This document shows positions 1 to 6,502 of a stretch of 11,914 nt of DNA, piece after piece (within the stretch, counting starts at the first letter, position 1; every line of letters starts with the position of its first letter). The stretch comes from CAYLVJ01 sp964615425. Its GTDB lineage: Bacteria; Patescibacteriota; Minisyncoccia; Minisyncoccales; CAYTKG01. The stretch is taken from the NCBI GenBank assembly GCA_964615425.1, contig CAZTOB010000015.1:1-11914 (forward strand), given 5' to 3'. Below the pieces are notes generated by a model. That model had not been told where the DNA came from. It made no database searches and worked only from the letters and a program-made list of their open reading frames with translations. A program made the position numbers and the translations under genes.

Positions 1-1009
1 AACTGATAAAAGCCATGAACTCAGCCATCCGGGCCGCATAACCGTATTCATTGTCGTACCAGCTTAAAACCTTTACTAAAACTCCCTTCCCTCCGGACTT
101 TAAAACTTCAGTGGACAACCCGTCAACAATACTTGCTTCTTCTCTGCCGATGATATCGCTTGAGACAAGCGGCTCCTTGCTGAAAGAAAGTGTCCCCTCA
201 GGAAATTTTTTAGCTGCATTTTTCAAAACTTCGTTTACTTCTTTAGCTGCAACTTCTTTTTCAAGCTCCGCTATTACCTCTAAAACCGAACCGCAGGAAA
301 CGGGGACCCGCATTGCTGTGGCCGATAATTTGCCCTCAAGCTCCGGCAATACTCTAACCACCGCCTTGTCCGATCCGGTGGTAGTGGGGATGATGTTTAA
401 AAAAGCGGTTCTAGCTCTTCTTAAGTCTTTGTGCGGTCCGTCCACCAGGTTCTGACTAGCGGTAACGGCATGAACGGTCAACATTTGGCTTCGCACAAGG
501 CCGAACTCATCATTTAACACCTTTACCACGGGGGTAGCGCAATTCGTGGTGCAGGAACAAGTTGAAACCACTTTGTGTTTTTCAGGGTCGTAGTCTTCGT
601 GATTTACTCCCATCACAAAATGGGGAAGATCAGCTGTTTTTGAGTTAGCGGAGATCACAACTCTCTTAGCACCCGCTTCAAGATGTTTTTTTGCTCCTTC
701 TTCATGGGTAAAAACCCCCGTGCATTCCAAAACGGTGTCAATCTCTAATTCCTGCCAGGGAAGTTCAGCCGGATTCTTTTCCGAAAAGACCCTTACTTTC
801 TCTCCATTCACTTTAAAAAACTCATCTTCCACCTCGATCTCGCCCTCAAAATGACCGTAAACGGAATCGTGGCGTAAAAGGTGCGCCAGTGATTTTTTAG
901 GAGCCAGATCATTTACCGCGACCACCTTCATTTCAGGATGGTTTTTAAGCAAAGCTTTAAAAACCGACCTTCCTATCCTTCCAAAACCATTTATTGCAAC
1001 TTTAGCCAT
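1..1009 (-). CDS. gap: Glyceraldehyde-3-phosphate dehydrogenase, type I (3' end off the window)
   Basis: Cytosolic glycolytic enzyme that oxidises glyceraldehyde-3-phosphate with NAD+ and phosphate to 1,3-bisphosphoglycerate. My translation from the ATG at 1009 gives 336 residues with no stop before the left edge, so only a short C-terminal tail is missing. It begins MAKVAINGFGRIGR, the Rossmann glycine motif. Asp34 in AVNDL fits NAD rather than NADP preference. The catalytic loop is CSCTTNC with nucleophile Cys153, the general-base His is at 180 in TVHAVT, and the C-terminal SWYDNEYGY motif is at 316-324. Odd points: an extra Cys151 two residues before the nucleophile where the usual loop reads SNASCTTN, SAN for the usual SAP near 120, TGSDKAV for TGAAKAV near 211, and an RVPVSCGSV variant near 234. 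It is the last visible gene of a DsbA-like/glutaredoxin/gap group, 13 bases after glutaredoxin, with no clear ribosome site. Phosphoglycerate kinase, a common partner, is not in the window. Confidence 0.97.
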   Translation of the reverse strand, partial: MAKVAINGFGRIGRSVFKALLKNHPEMKVVAVNDLAPKKSLAHLLRHDSVYGHFEGEIEVEDEFFKVNGEKVRVFSEKNPAELPWQELEIDTVLECTGVFTHEEGAKKHLEAGAKRVVISANSKTADLPHFVMGVNHEDYDPEKHKVVSTCSCTTNCATPVVKVLNDEFGLVRSQMLTVHAVTASQNLVDGPHKDLRRARTAFLNIIPTTTGSDKAVVRVLPELEGKLSATAMRVPVSCGSVLEVIAELEKEVAAKEVNEVLKNAAKKFPEGTLSFSKEPLVSSDIIGREEASIVDGLSTEVLKSGGKGVLVKVLSWYDNEYGYAARMAEFMAFIS

Positions 1010-1022
1010 AGAAGATTGAAGT

Positions 1023-1268
1023 TTAATTGTTTAAACCTAAGATTTTAGCGATTTTTTTTCTTTCGAACCCGACGATGATTTGTCCGTCTATCTCCGCCAC
1101 GGGAACACCTCTTTGACCTGACTTTTCTATCATCTCCGTAGCCGCTTCCTTGTCCTCGGCTACGTTAATCTCTTCAAACTCAACATCGTGTTTTTTTAAA
1201 AACTCCTTCAAGGTAACGCAGTAAGGACATGTCGGAGTCGAATAAACTTTTACTTTTGGTTTTGACAT
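1023..1268 (-). CDS. Glutaredoxin-family protein with CPYC active site (NrdH/Grx-like)
   Basis: Small thiol-disulfide oxidoreductase of 81 residues, the usual length for a monothiol-reducing glutaredoxin or NrdH redoxin. The redox motif CPYC is at residues 14-17 directly after the first beta strand, and the cis-proline motif GVPV is at 54-57. The GFERKKI stretch at 67-73 resembles the end of NrdH-like and bacterial glutaredoxin-like proteins. There is no signal peptide, so it should act in the cytosol. The partner is unknown. Candidates are ribonucleotide reductase, the AhpF-like reductase encoded at 4699-5625, or cysteine-rich proteins such as the neighbouring GAPDH. It lies 18 bases after the membrane DsbA-like gene and 13 bases before gap, so the three are probably co-transcribed. 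The ATG at 1268 is the natural start because the first strand begins at once; no Shine-Dalgarno sequence is visible. Whether glutathione or a reductase recharges it cannot be read from the sequence. Confidence 0.93.
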   Translation of the reverse strand: MSKPKVKVYSTPTCPYCVTLKEFLKKHDVEFEEINVAEDKEAATEMIEKSGQRGVPVAEIDGQIIVGFERKKIAKILGLNN

Positions 1269-1286
1269 TTTTAGATGTTTAATTTT

Positions 1287-2261
1287 TTATTCACAGCTTC
1301 CACCGGAGGCCGCACCCGCTTCCATTCCGAAACCCGGAGAAAGAGCCTGGGTGGAAAGAGTTTGACTGCATTCTTCCGGTTTTTCGGTAAAAGCTTCACA
1401 AATCCTGTTTTTAAAACTTTCCGGTGATCTATCAGGAAGACTGACCACTTGATCATTGATCACTAAAGTAGGAGATCCAGAAACATCATACTCTTCGTTG
1501 AGATCAGCGTGAACTTCAAAAACAGGGTACTGCCCGTTAATCCAACTTTCTTTGTTTTCGTAAGCTGCTGTTGCGCCGTATTCCTCATCCGTTCGTGAAA
1601 CACAGTCGTTTAAACTTTCCCTGTCAACCCCCGCCTCCTCCAAGCACACATCTCCTTCCCCTTTGTCGACAAAGCACTCAAGGTACGAGATGATTTTTTC
1701 AGGTTGCTCATTTTCGATGCAGTATTGAACCATATTTTCATCTATTTCTTCCTTGTCATGCATGATGTAGTCGACGAAATAAATACCCATGTCAGCCTTG
1801 TCACCTAGAAGCTCCCAGACGGGTAAAAACCCTTTTTGGGCCTGCAGCCCGTAAGGACAATAACTCATTACAAAAAGCTTCACGTCGGGCGTTTCTCTCT
1901 GGCTTGTTTCCGAAGAATCTGCAAACTCTTCCAAATCTATCGCCTGAGGAAAAAGATATTTTCCGTCTTTGGTGGCAAACGATTGATAGTTCTGTCCCTC
2001 TATGTCCAAGTCAAAAACATAAAGCCCACCCTCCTCTTTCATCTCTCCAATCGTAACCGAGGCGGAACCAACGTTGTCTTTTATGTATTTCATCACTCTT
2101 TCTTCCACTTGATCCTCTTCCATCACAAAACCTTTTTCAGTTCCACACAAGCTGTCTTTAAAGAAAAAGACGCTTACCGCTGCAAGAGCAATTAAGAAAA
2201 TAGCTGTTCCAAGCCAAAAATTCCTGCCCCCTATCTTGAACCCCTTTTTTTCTTTTACCAT
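1287..2261 (-). CDS. Membrane-anchored DsbA/GILT-like thioredoxin-fold protein with CPYG motif
   Basis: Probably an extracytoplasmic thiol protein. Numbering from a GTG at 2273 (328 residues), the N-terminus is Lys-rich, one membrane segment spans about 20-38, a small alpha/beta domain covers about 50-113 ending in a TKDGKYLF stretch as in DsbC/G-like N-domains, and a thioredoxin fold starts near 130. The redox motif is SYCPYG with a single Cys139, so the second Cys of a CxxC is missing. The cis-proline loop GSPT is at 266-269. Conserved-looking cysteines at 185, 200, 210 and 224 resemble the insert of GILT-type thiol reductases, and the C-terminus carries Cys292, Cys302 and Cys327. I recall similar proteins from CPR bacteria and DPANN archaea. 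I prefer the ATG at 2261 (324 residues) because an AAGGTGA ribosome site sits eight bases upstream and overlaps the alternative GTG. It is the first gene before glutaredoxin and gap. The substrate is unknown. Confidence 0.88.
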   Translation of the reverse strand: MVKEKKGFKIGGRNFWLGTAIFLIALAAVSVFFFKDSLCGTEKGFVMEEDQVEERVMKYIKDNVGSASVTIGEMKEEGGLYVFDLDIEGQNYQSFATKDGKYLFPQAIDLEEFADSSETSQRETPDVKLFVMSYCPYGLQAQKGFLPVWELLGDKADMGIYFVDYIMHDKEEIDENMVQYCIENEQPEKIISYLECFVDKGEGDVCLEEAGVDRESLNDCVSRTDEEYGATAAYENKESWINGQYPVFEVHADLNEEYDVSGSPTLVINDQVVSLPDRSPESFKNRICEAFTEKPEECSQTLSTQALSPGFGMEAGAASGGSCE

Positions 2262-2269
2262 TTTATCTT

Positions 2270-2276
2270 TCACCTT
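2270..2276 (-). promoter_or_regulatory. Shine-Dalgarno site AAGGTGA for the DsbA-like gene
   Basis: On the minus strand AAGGTGA lies eight bases before the ATG at 2261 and matches the 16S anti-Shine-Dalgarno sequence. It overlaps the alternative GTG codon at 2271-2273, so it argues for initiation at 2261. It is the only strong ribosome site I see in the window. Confidence 0.6.
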
Positions 2277-2284
2277 ATTTTTTT

Positions 2285-2314
2285 ATTATTTCTCACACTT
2301 TTAGATTAACACAA
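2285..2314 (-). promoter_or_regulatory. Weak candidate promoter for the DsbA-like/glutaredoxin/gap group
   Basis: In the 64-base gap after the phosphoglycerate mutase gene, the minus strand has TTGTGT (2314-2309), an 18-base spacer and AATAAT (2290-2285). The -10 matches consensus at five of six positions, the -35 at only three. The predicted start near 2278 would leave a short leader holding the AAGGTGA ribosome site. The area is AT-rich, so a chance match is quite possible. No hairpin terminator is visible in the same gap. Confidence 0.25.
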
Positions 2315-2325
2315 ATACTCTTCTT

Positions 2326-3531
2326 CTACAAAACCTCTTTTTTCACCTTTTCCATAAGCTTGATTTGGGGGAATTTCCCCAGCCCTCCTTTGCGGCACTC
2401 TTTCTCACTGAAAAATTTAACCTCGTCTTTTTTCCCTCCTTTTATTAAGGTCGGGCAAGGAAGCTCGCAGTGTCTTTTTTTAAGAGAACAGGTAGAGTGA
2501 TCAGAGGTGACAACAACCAAGGTTTCTTCAAGGTTTAAAAACGGTTTTATCCTTTCGTCCACTTTTTCCAAGAACTTTTCTTTAGCGTGGTAGTTCCCGT
2601 CTTCGGCCAAACTGTCTGTAGCCTTGATGTGGGTAAAAACGAAATTGCCCCTGTCAAGCGCCTCAAGAGCCTCGGCCACCTTGGCTTCAAGGTCGGTGTC
2701 TTGATGCCCGGTCGCTCCTTTGACCTTTAAAACTTTCATCCCTAAAACCTCCGCTATCTGTTTATAAAGAGGCTTGCCCGCTACACAAAAAGCTTTAAAG
2801 CCCCACCTATTATAAAAAGAGTCAACGTCCCTGCAGCTTGAAGCTCCTCTGGTTAAAACAGCGTTGGCCGGAGGTAAACCTTCTTTTTGTCTTTTTTTGT
2901 TTACAGGGTGATCTTTTAAAACTTCTCTTGCTTTTTTTAAAAACTCATTTAAAGCCTGGCTTGTTTTGACGGCTTCGGGGGTTTCTTTTTCGGGGCTTGA
3001 TTTTTTGAAACCGGAGGAAAGAGTGGAGTAAAAAGTATCCGTGTCCGAGATACAAGGACTCAACCCCTCCCCTCTCATTACAATTCCCAGCCGGTGATCA
3101 GTAGCGCTTTCAATTAAAAAACGGATTTCGCCTGACTTTATTTCCTTTAAAGAGCCAACCAGCTTTTGAGCTTGTTCGGTTTTGATCCGGCCCGCCCTTC
3201 TGTCTGTCACTTCTCCTTCCGGGTTCATAGTGGCAAAATTTCCCCTTAAAGCTACATCGCCCGGCTTTGTTTTTATCCCCGCCCCCCGGCTGGTAAAAAA
3301 ACCCCTTCTTATCCCCAGTTTTTGAGGGTCGTAACCGAAAAGTTGAAGATGCCCTTCTTCAGAAGTGGGAAGGGCGCCGGAAAAAGCGGGCTCCAAAAGA
3401 CCCGTCTGCCCCAAAAAAGCAAGCCGGTCCAAGTTGGAAGTATGAGCTTCCTCCAGAGGAGTTTTTCCTTCAAACTCAGGGATAGGTTCATCCCCCAGGC
3501 CGTCCAAAACTAAAAAAAGTACTTTTTTCAT
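2326..3531 (-). CDS. apgM: 2,3-bisphosphoglycerate-independent phosphoglycerate mutase, archaeal type (ApgM)
   Basis: Glycolytic enzyme that interconverts 3- and 2-phosphoglycerate, in the alkaline phosphatase superfamily. Length 401 residues is typical for ApgM and well below the roughly 510 of the bacterial GpmI type. The N-terminus VLFLVLDGLGDEP supplies metal ligand Asp10. PTSEEGHLQLFGYDP at 55-69 holds the likely phosphorylated Ser57. HIKATD at 301-306 gives Asp306, SDHST at 343-347 gives Asp344 and His345, and His354 follows in KKRH. In iPGM/ApgM enzymes the His four residues after the Asp of HIKATD is a metal ligand; here that position is Glu310 (TDSLAED). All other ligands are present, so activity is likely but metal preference may differ. 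It is the last gene of the ftsZ-led operon, two bases after enolase, so the two consecutive glycolytic steps are made together. The stop is TAG. No clear ribosome site precedes the ATG. Confidence 0.93.
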   Translation of the reverse strand: MKKVLFLVLDGLGDEPIPEFEGKTPLEEAHTSNLDRLAFLGQTGLLEPAFSGALPTSEEGHLQLFGYDPQKLGIRRGFFTSRGAGIKTKPGDVALRGNFATMNPEGEVTDRRAGRIKTEQAQKLVGSLKEIKSGEIRFLIESATDHRLGIVMRGEGLSPCISDTDTFYSTLSSGFKKSSPEKETPEAVKTSQALNEFLKKAREVLKDHPVNKKRQKEGLPPANAVLTRGASSCRDVDSFYNRWGFKAFCVAGKPLYKQIAEVLGMKVLKVKGATGHQDTDLEAKVAEALEALDRGNFVFTHIKATDSLAEDGNYHAKEKFLEKVDERIKPFLNLEETLVVVTSDHSTCSLKKRHCELPCPTLIKGGKKDEVKFFSEKECRKGGLGKFPQIKLMEKVKKEVL

Positions 3532-3533
3532 TT

Positions 3534-4712
3534 TTAAATTAAATCTTCTTCAATTCTTAAAAGCCGATTGTATTTAGAAACCCTTTCCCCTCTTACGGGG
3601 GCGCCCGTCATCAAGTAGCCGGCCCGGACCGCAACCGACAAGTCAGTGATGAAGTGGTCGTTTGTTTCTCCCGAGCGGTGCTTGGCGAAAACTTCCAAAC
3701 CTTCCTCTTTAGCTGTTTTAACCGCCTCGAGGGTTTCACTGACTGTCCCCGCCTGGTTCGGCTTTACAATCACCCCGTCTAAGACTTCTTTGTAGCGTTT
3801 TATCTTTTTAGAGCTGGTGACCGTCAAGTCGTCCCCTAAAACCTTGCTCCCGGAGTCTTTTAAAAGCTTCCAGGAGCCGGGGTCTTTTTCACTGAAAGGA
3901 TCCTCTATGGCCCTTATATCAAACTTTTTTATCAGATCTTCATAAAAATGAGCCAGTTCCCGGCCGGTCAATCTTTGACCTTCGAAGTTATAGGTTTTGG
4001 AGTTGACGTCATAAAAAGAACTAGCCGCTACGTCTAAAATAATTTCTCCCTCTACTCCCAAAGAAGAAACCGCCCTTTTTAAATAATCTAAAACATCCTT
4101 CGAACTGCTCAAAGCAGGAGTTAAGCCTCCTTCCAACCCCGTGTTGACCGAAGAAAGCCCGACCTCTTTTTTAAAGATCTCTGACAGCTTATAATAAAGA
4201 GCAACCCCTTTTTCAACCCTTTCTTTTACCGTCCCCCCCGAAGGAGAAAACATGAACTCCTGGGTTGAAACCTCTCCCCCCGCATGAAGACCTCCTTCAA
4301 CCATCAAAAAGGCGGGGCGGGGAAGAAAAAGCGCTTCTCCCGGAAAAAAACTGGCCAGGTAACTAAAAACCGGCCCGTTTTTTTGGATGCTCTCCGCTCT
4401 TAAAAAAGCAATAGATAAAGACAAACAGGTGTTTCCACCCAGCTTTCTCTTGTTTTCGGTGCCGTCAAGGTCGATTAAAAACTGATCGAACTCTTTTAAG
4501 TTCTTAAAACTTTTCCCTTCAATTTGCGGGGATATTTTTTTTAAAACCTGCAGGGCGTCTTTTCTTTCCACCGCCTCGTCTTCTCCGGTTGAAGTCCCTG
4601 AAGGAGCAGAGGCTCTCCACACCCCCTCCCTTGTAACAAGATCAACTTCAAGAGCCCACTCCCCCTTGGAGTTTAAAATCCGACGCCCCATTATTTTCTC
4701 AATCTTTATCAT
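3534..4712 (-). CDS. eno: Enolase, divergent and short
   Basis: Phosphopyruvate hydratase, converting 2-phosphoglycerate to phosphoenolpyruvate in the cytosol. At 392 residues it is shorter than the usual 415-430. Catalytic and metal residues can be placed: the Ser loop SAPSGTSTG at 35-43, His143 in GGLHAGG, Glu152 in QEFM, Glu194 in GLEGG, metal ligands Asp227 (LDVAAS), Glu270 (IEDPF) and Asp294 (GDDLTVT), Lys317 in IVKPNQAGT, the HRSGET loop at 345-350, and Lys380 in VSKYNRLLRIEED. Odd features are the N-terminal signature NSKGEWALEVD in place of DSRGNPTVEVD, GLEGG for GDEGG, and Lys344 before HRSGET where Ser is usual. The ATG at 4712 is preferred over the internal ATG at 4691 because MIKIEKIMGRRIL aligns with the normal enolase start. 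It overlaps trxB by 14 bases and ends two bases before apgM. The active site looks intact, so I expect a working enolase. Confidence 0.95.
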   Translation of the reverse strand: MIKIEKIMGRRILNSKGEWALEVDLVTREGVWRASAPSGTSTGEDEAVERKDALQVLKKISPQIEGKSFKNLKEFDQFLIDLDGTENKRKLGGNTCLSLSIAFLRAESIQKNGPVFSYLASFFPGEALFLPRPAFLMVEGGLHAGGEVSTQEFMFSPSGGTVKERVEKGVALYYKLSEIFKKEVGLSSVNTGLEGGLTPALSSSKDVLDYLKRAVSSLGVEGEIILDVAASSFYDVNSKTYNFEGQRLTGRELAHFYEDLIKKFDIRAIEDPFSEKDPGSWKLLKDSGSKVLGDDLTVTSSKKIKRYKEVLDGVIVKPNQAGTVSETLEAVKTAKEEGLEVFAKHRSGETNDHFITDLSVAVRAGYLMTGAPVRGERVSKYNRLLRIEEDLI

Positions 4713-5625
4713 TTGTGATCGATTTTACATGTTTGTAAGCTGAAATGGCGGCGGTGGCTCCCTGGCCGGCTGCTGTTACGATTTGTTTATCTCTGATGTT
4801 ACTTACGTCCCCGGCAGCAAAAAGCCCCTCCGTTTTAGTCTCACACGTTGCAAGATCAACCGTCACCTCGTCCCACCGGCTGAATTCAACAAGATTGTTT
4901 ACAAAGTCAGTGGCTGGAACGTAGCCCACTTCGATAAAAACACCTTCAACCTCCAGCTTCTTTTTTTGCCCGCTTTCAAGGTCTTTAAAGGTTAAAGCCT
5001 CCACTTCCTTTTCCCCTTCTATTTTCTCGGTCATAGCTTGAAAATGAAGCTCTATTTTCTCATTTTCTCTTATCTTTTCCAAAAGAAGTTCGTCCCCAGC
5101 CGGTTGTTTTTCAACCTCCAAAAGGTGAACTTTGCGGCAATAAGAAGAAAGTTCCAAGGCGGCCTCCAGGCCGGAGTTCCCTCCTCCGACAACAGCCACC
5201 TCTTTCCCGCTGTAGAGAGATCCTTCGCAGGTCACACAGTAAGTGACCCCTTTGCCGAGCAGTTTCTTTTCCCCCGGCACCTCCAAGGGCCTGGGGTCCC
5301 GGCCGGTGGCGATTATGACAGATTTCGCTTGATAATCTCCCTCGCCTGTTGAAATATGAAAAAGGGAATCCTTTTTTTTCACCTTTTTAACCTTTTCACC
5401 CTTTTTGATTTCAACGTCGAACTCTTTCATTTGTTCTTGAAATCTTTTTAAAAGATCAGCCCCCCTGATTTTTTTAAAACCGGGGTAGTTTCTAACGGTA
5501 AAAGCTTTTCCCAGCTGGCCTGTGAAATCTTCCGTAATCAAAAGACATTTCATTTTTTTTCGGGCGGCGTAAATTCCGGCTGTAATACCGGCCGGTCCGC
5601 CTCCGACAATCACAACGTCCCACAT
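4699..5625 (-). CDS. trxB: Thioredoxin reductase-like flavoprotein, AhpF C-terminal type
   Basis: FAD-dependent pyridine nucleotide-disulfide oxidoreductase of 308 residues, the normal length for low-molecular-weight thioredoxin reductases. The FAD-binding GGGPAG is at 8-13, the ATG motif at 106-108, the redox pair CVTCEG at 130-135 (usual form CATCDG), the second Rossmann GGGNSG at 147-152 and the FAD-contact AAGDV at 270-274. After the second Rossmann strand the sequence reads VHLLEVEKQ, lacking the HRRxxxR motif that binds the NADPH 2'-phosphate; Glu170 there matches the NADH-using AhpF type. Later stretches also resemble AhpF. Likely role: passing electrons from NADH to a small redoxin, perhaps the glutaredoxin at 1023-1268 or a thioredoxin outside the window. 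There is no N-terminal AhpF thioredoxin-like domain and no AhpC nearby. It begins two bases after the stop codon of the hydrate dehydratase gene begins its last position, with a one-base gap, and overlaps enolase by 14 bases. Confidence 0.92.
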   Translation of the reverse strand: MWDVVIVGGGPAGITAGIYAARKKMKCLLITEDFTGQLGKAFTVRNYPGFKKIRGADLLKRFQEQMKEFDVEIKKGEKVKKVKKKDSLFHISTGEGDYQAKSVIIATGRDPRPLEVPGEKKLLGKGVTYCVTCEGSLYSGKEVAVVGGGNSGLEAALELSSYCRKVHLLEVEKQPAGDELLLEKIRENEKIELHFQAMTEKIEGEKEVEALTFKDLESGQKKKLEVEGVFIEVGYVPATDFVNNLVEFSRWDEVTVDLATCETKTEGLFAAGDVSNIRDKQIVTAAGQGATAAISAYKHVKSITNDKD

Positions 5626-5626
5626 C

Positions 5627-6502
5627 TTATTCCCAATTACTCAAATTAATCACCTCGGGGATGGCGGAAATGACATCGCTGGCCATCAGACTGTCTTTCA
5701 ACCTTTCCCCCGCCACCTCTCCCGCCTTGCCGACTATGAAACTCCCCAAGACCCCCGCTTCAAAGGGAGAAAGTCCTCTTGCTATCAAACTTCCGCAGAT
5801 CCCGGCCAAAGTGTCTCCCGTCCCGCCCACGGAAAGATAAGGGTTGGCGGTGGAGCTTAAGGCAATCTTGTCTCCGTCCGTCACCATATCCGGCCCGGTT
5901 TTTAAAAGAAGGTTGGTTCCCATTTCTTCCGCTTTTTTCTTAACCATTTCCTTTTTTCCTTCCAAAGACAAATCCCCTATCTTCTCCCCCGTTAAAACGA
6001 AAAACTCGTAGGAATGAGGGGTGATGAGAAAAGGTTTGTTTTTGATAATATCGGTCTTTTCACCAAGAGCGTGGATGGCGGCCGCATCGATAACAGCCGG
6101 AACCTCTATCTCTGTTAAGTATTCCCGCACCGCTTTTTTGGTTTCTTCGGAGCGCCCCGCACCGCCTCCAATAACAACACAAACGTTGCCTCTTGAAACC
6201 TTTTCGGCCGCTCTTGTTTGGGACAAAAGAACCGGAAGATGTTCTTTAGTAAGCCAGTTGCCGCTTAAAGGATAAGCAGCCAGGTCCGGAGAAAAAGAAG
6301 CGATGATATCAGCTGCTCTTTGAGGAGAAATGACCCGCACCATGTCTGACCCTGCTTGGTAGGCGGCCATAGCGGAAAGAGCCGGCGAACCGGTGTAAAA
6401 GTCTCCTCCTCCGATCACCAGGACCAGTCCGAAGTCGTACTTTCTAAAATACTTGCTTTCTCTTTTTTTGTATGTTTTTTGTAAAAGCTCCAGTTCGTTC
6501 AT
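5627..6502 (-). CDS. nnrD: ADP/ATP-dependent NAD(P)H-hydrate dehydratase (CARKD, YjeF C-terminal domain)
   Basis: Ribokinase-fold repair enzyme that dehydrates the S form of hydrated NADH or NADPH (NADHX, NADPHX) back to the usable cofactor at the expense of ADP or ATP. It has 291 residues and only the dehydratase domain; the YjeF N-terminal epimerase domain is absent. Visible motifs: GSPALSAMAAYQAG at 38-51, GGGAG at 112-116, VIDAAAIHAL at 137-146 (usual VIDADALN), TPHSYEF at 161-167 (usual TPHPGE), LKTGPDMV at 200-207, and the nucleotide/catalytic GGTGDTLAG at 226-234 with Asp230. Its ATG overlaps the galU stop as ATGA, so translation is probably coupled, and trxB starts one base after its stop. 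Placement with glycolytic and NADH-using genes fits cofactor maintenance, since GAPDH is known to hydrate NADH as a side reaction. The epimerase, if present, must be elsewhere. Confidence 0.9.
   Translation of the reverse strand: MNELELLQKTYKKRESKYFRKYDFGLVLVIGGGDFYTGSPALSAMAAYQAGSDMVRVISPQRAADIIASFSPDLAAYPLSGNWLTKEHLPVLLSQTRAAEKVSRGNVCVVIGGGAGRSEETKKAVREYLTEIEVPAVIDAAAIHALGEKTDIIKNKPFLITPHSYEFFVLTGEKIGDLSLEGKKEMVKKKAEEMGTNLLLKTGPDMVTDGDKIALSSTANPYLSVGGTGDTLAGICGSLIARGLSPFEAGVLGSFIVGKAGEVAGERLKDSLMASDVISAIPEVINLSNWE

Noticed and set aside
51..455. Plus-strand open frame of 134 codons at the left edge
   Set aside because: It lies entirely antisense to the GAPDH gene, whose minus-strand translation has all catalytic motifs.
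1271..1456. Minus-strand frame of 61 codons overlapping the DsbA-like gene
   Set aside because: It is an out-of-frame shadow of the C-terminal coding region of that gene, with no motif or ribosome site of its own.
2259..2273. GTG at 2273 as the start of the DsbA-like gene
   Set aside because: The codon overlaps the AAGGTGA ribosome site, which is ideally spaced for the ATG at 2261. The GTG remains possible but less likely.
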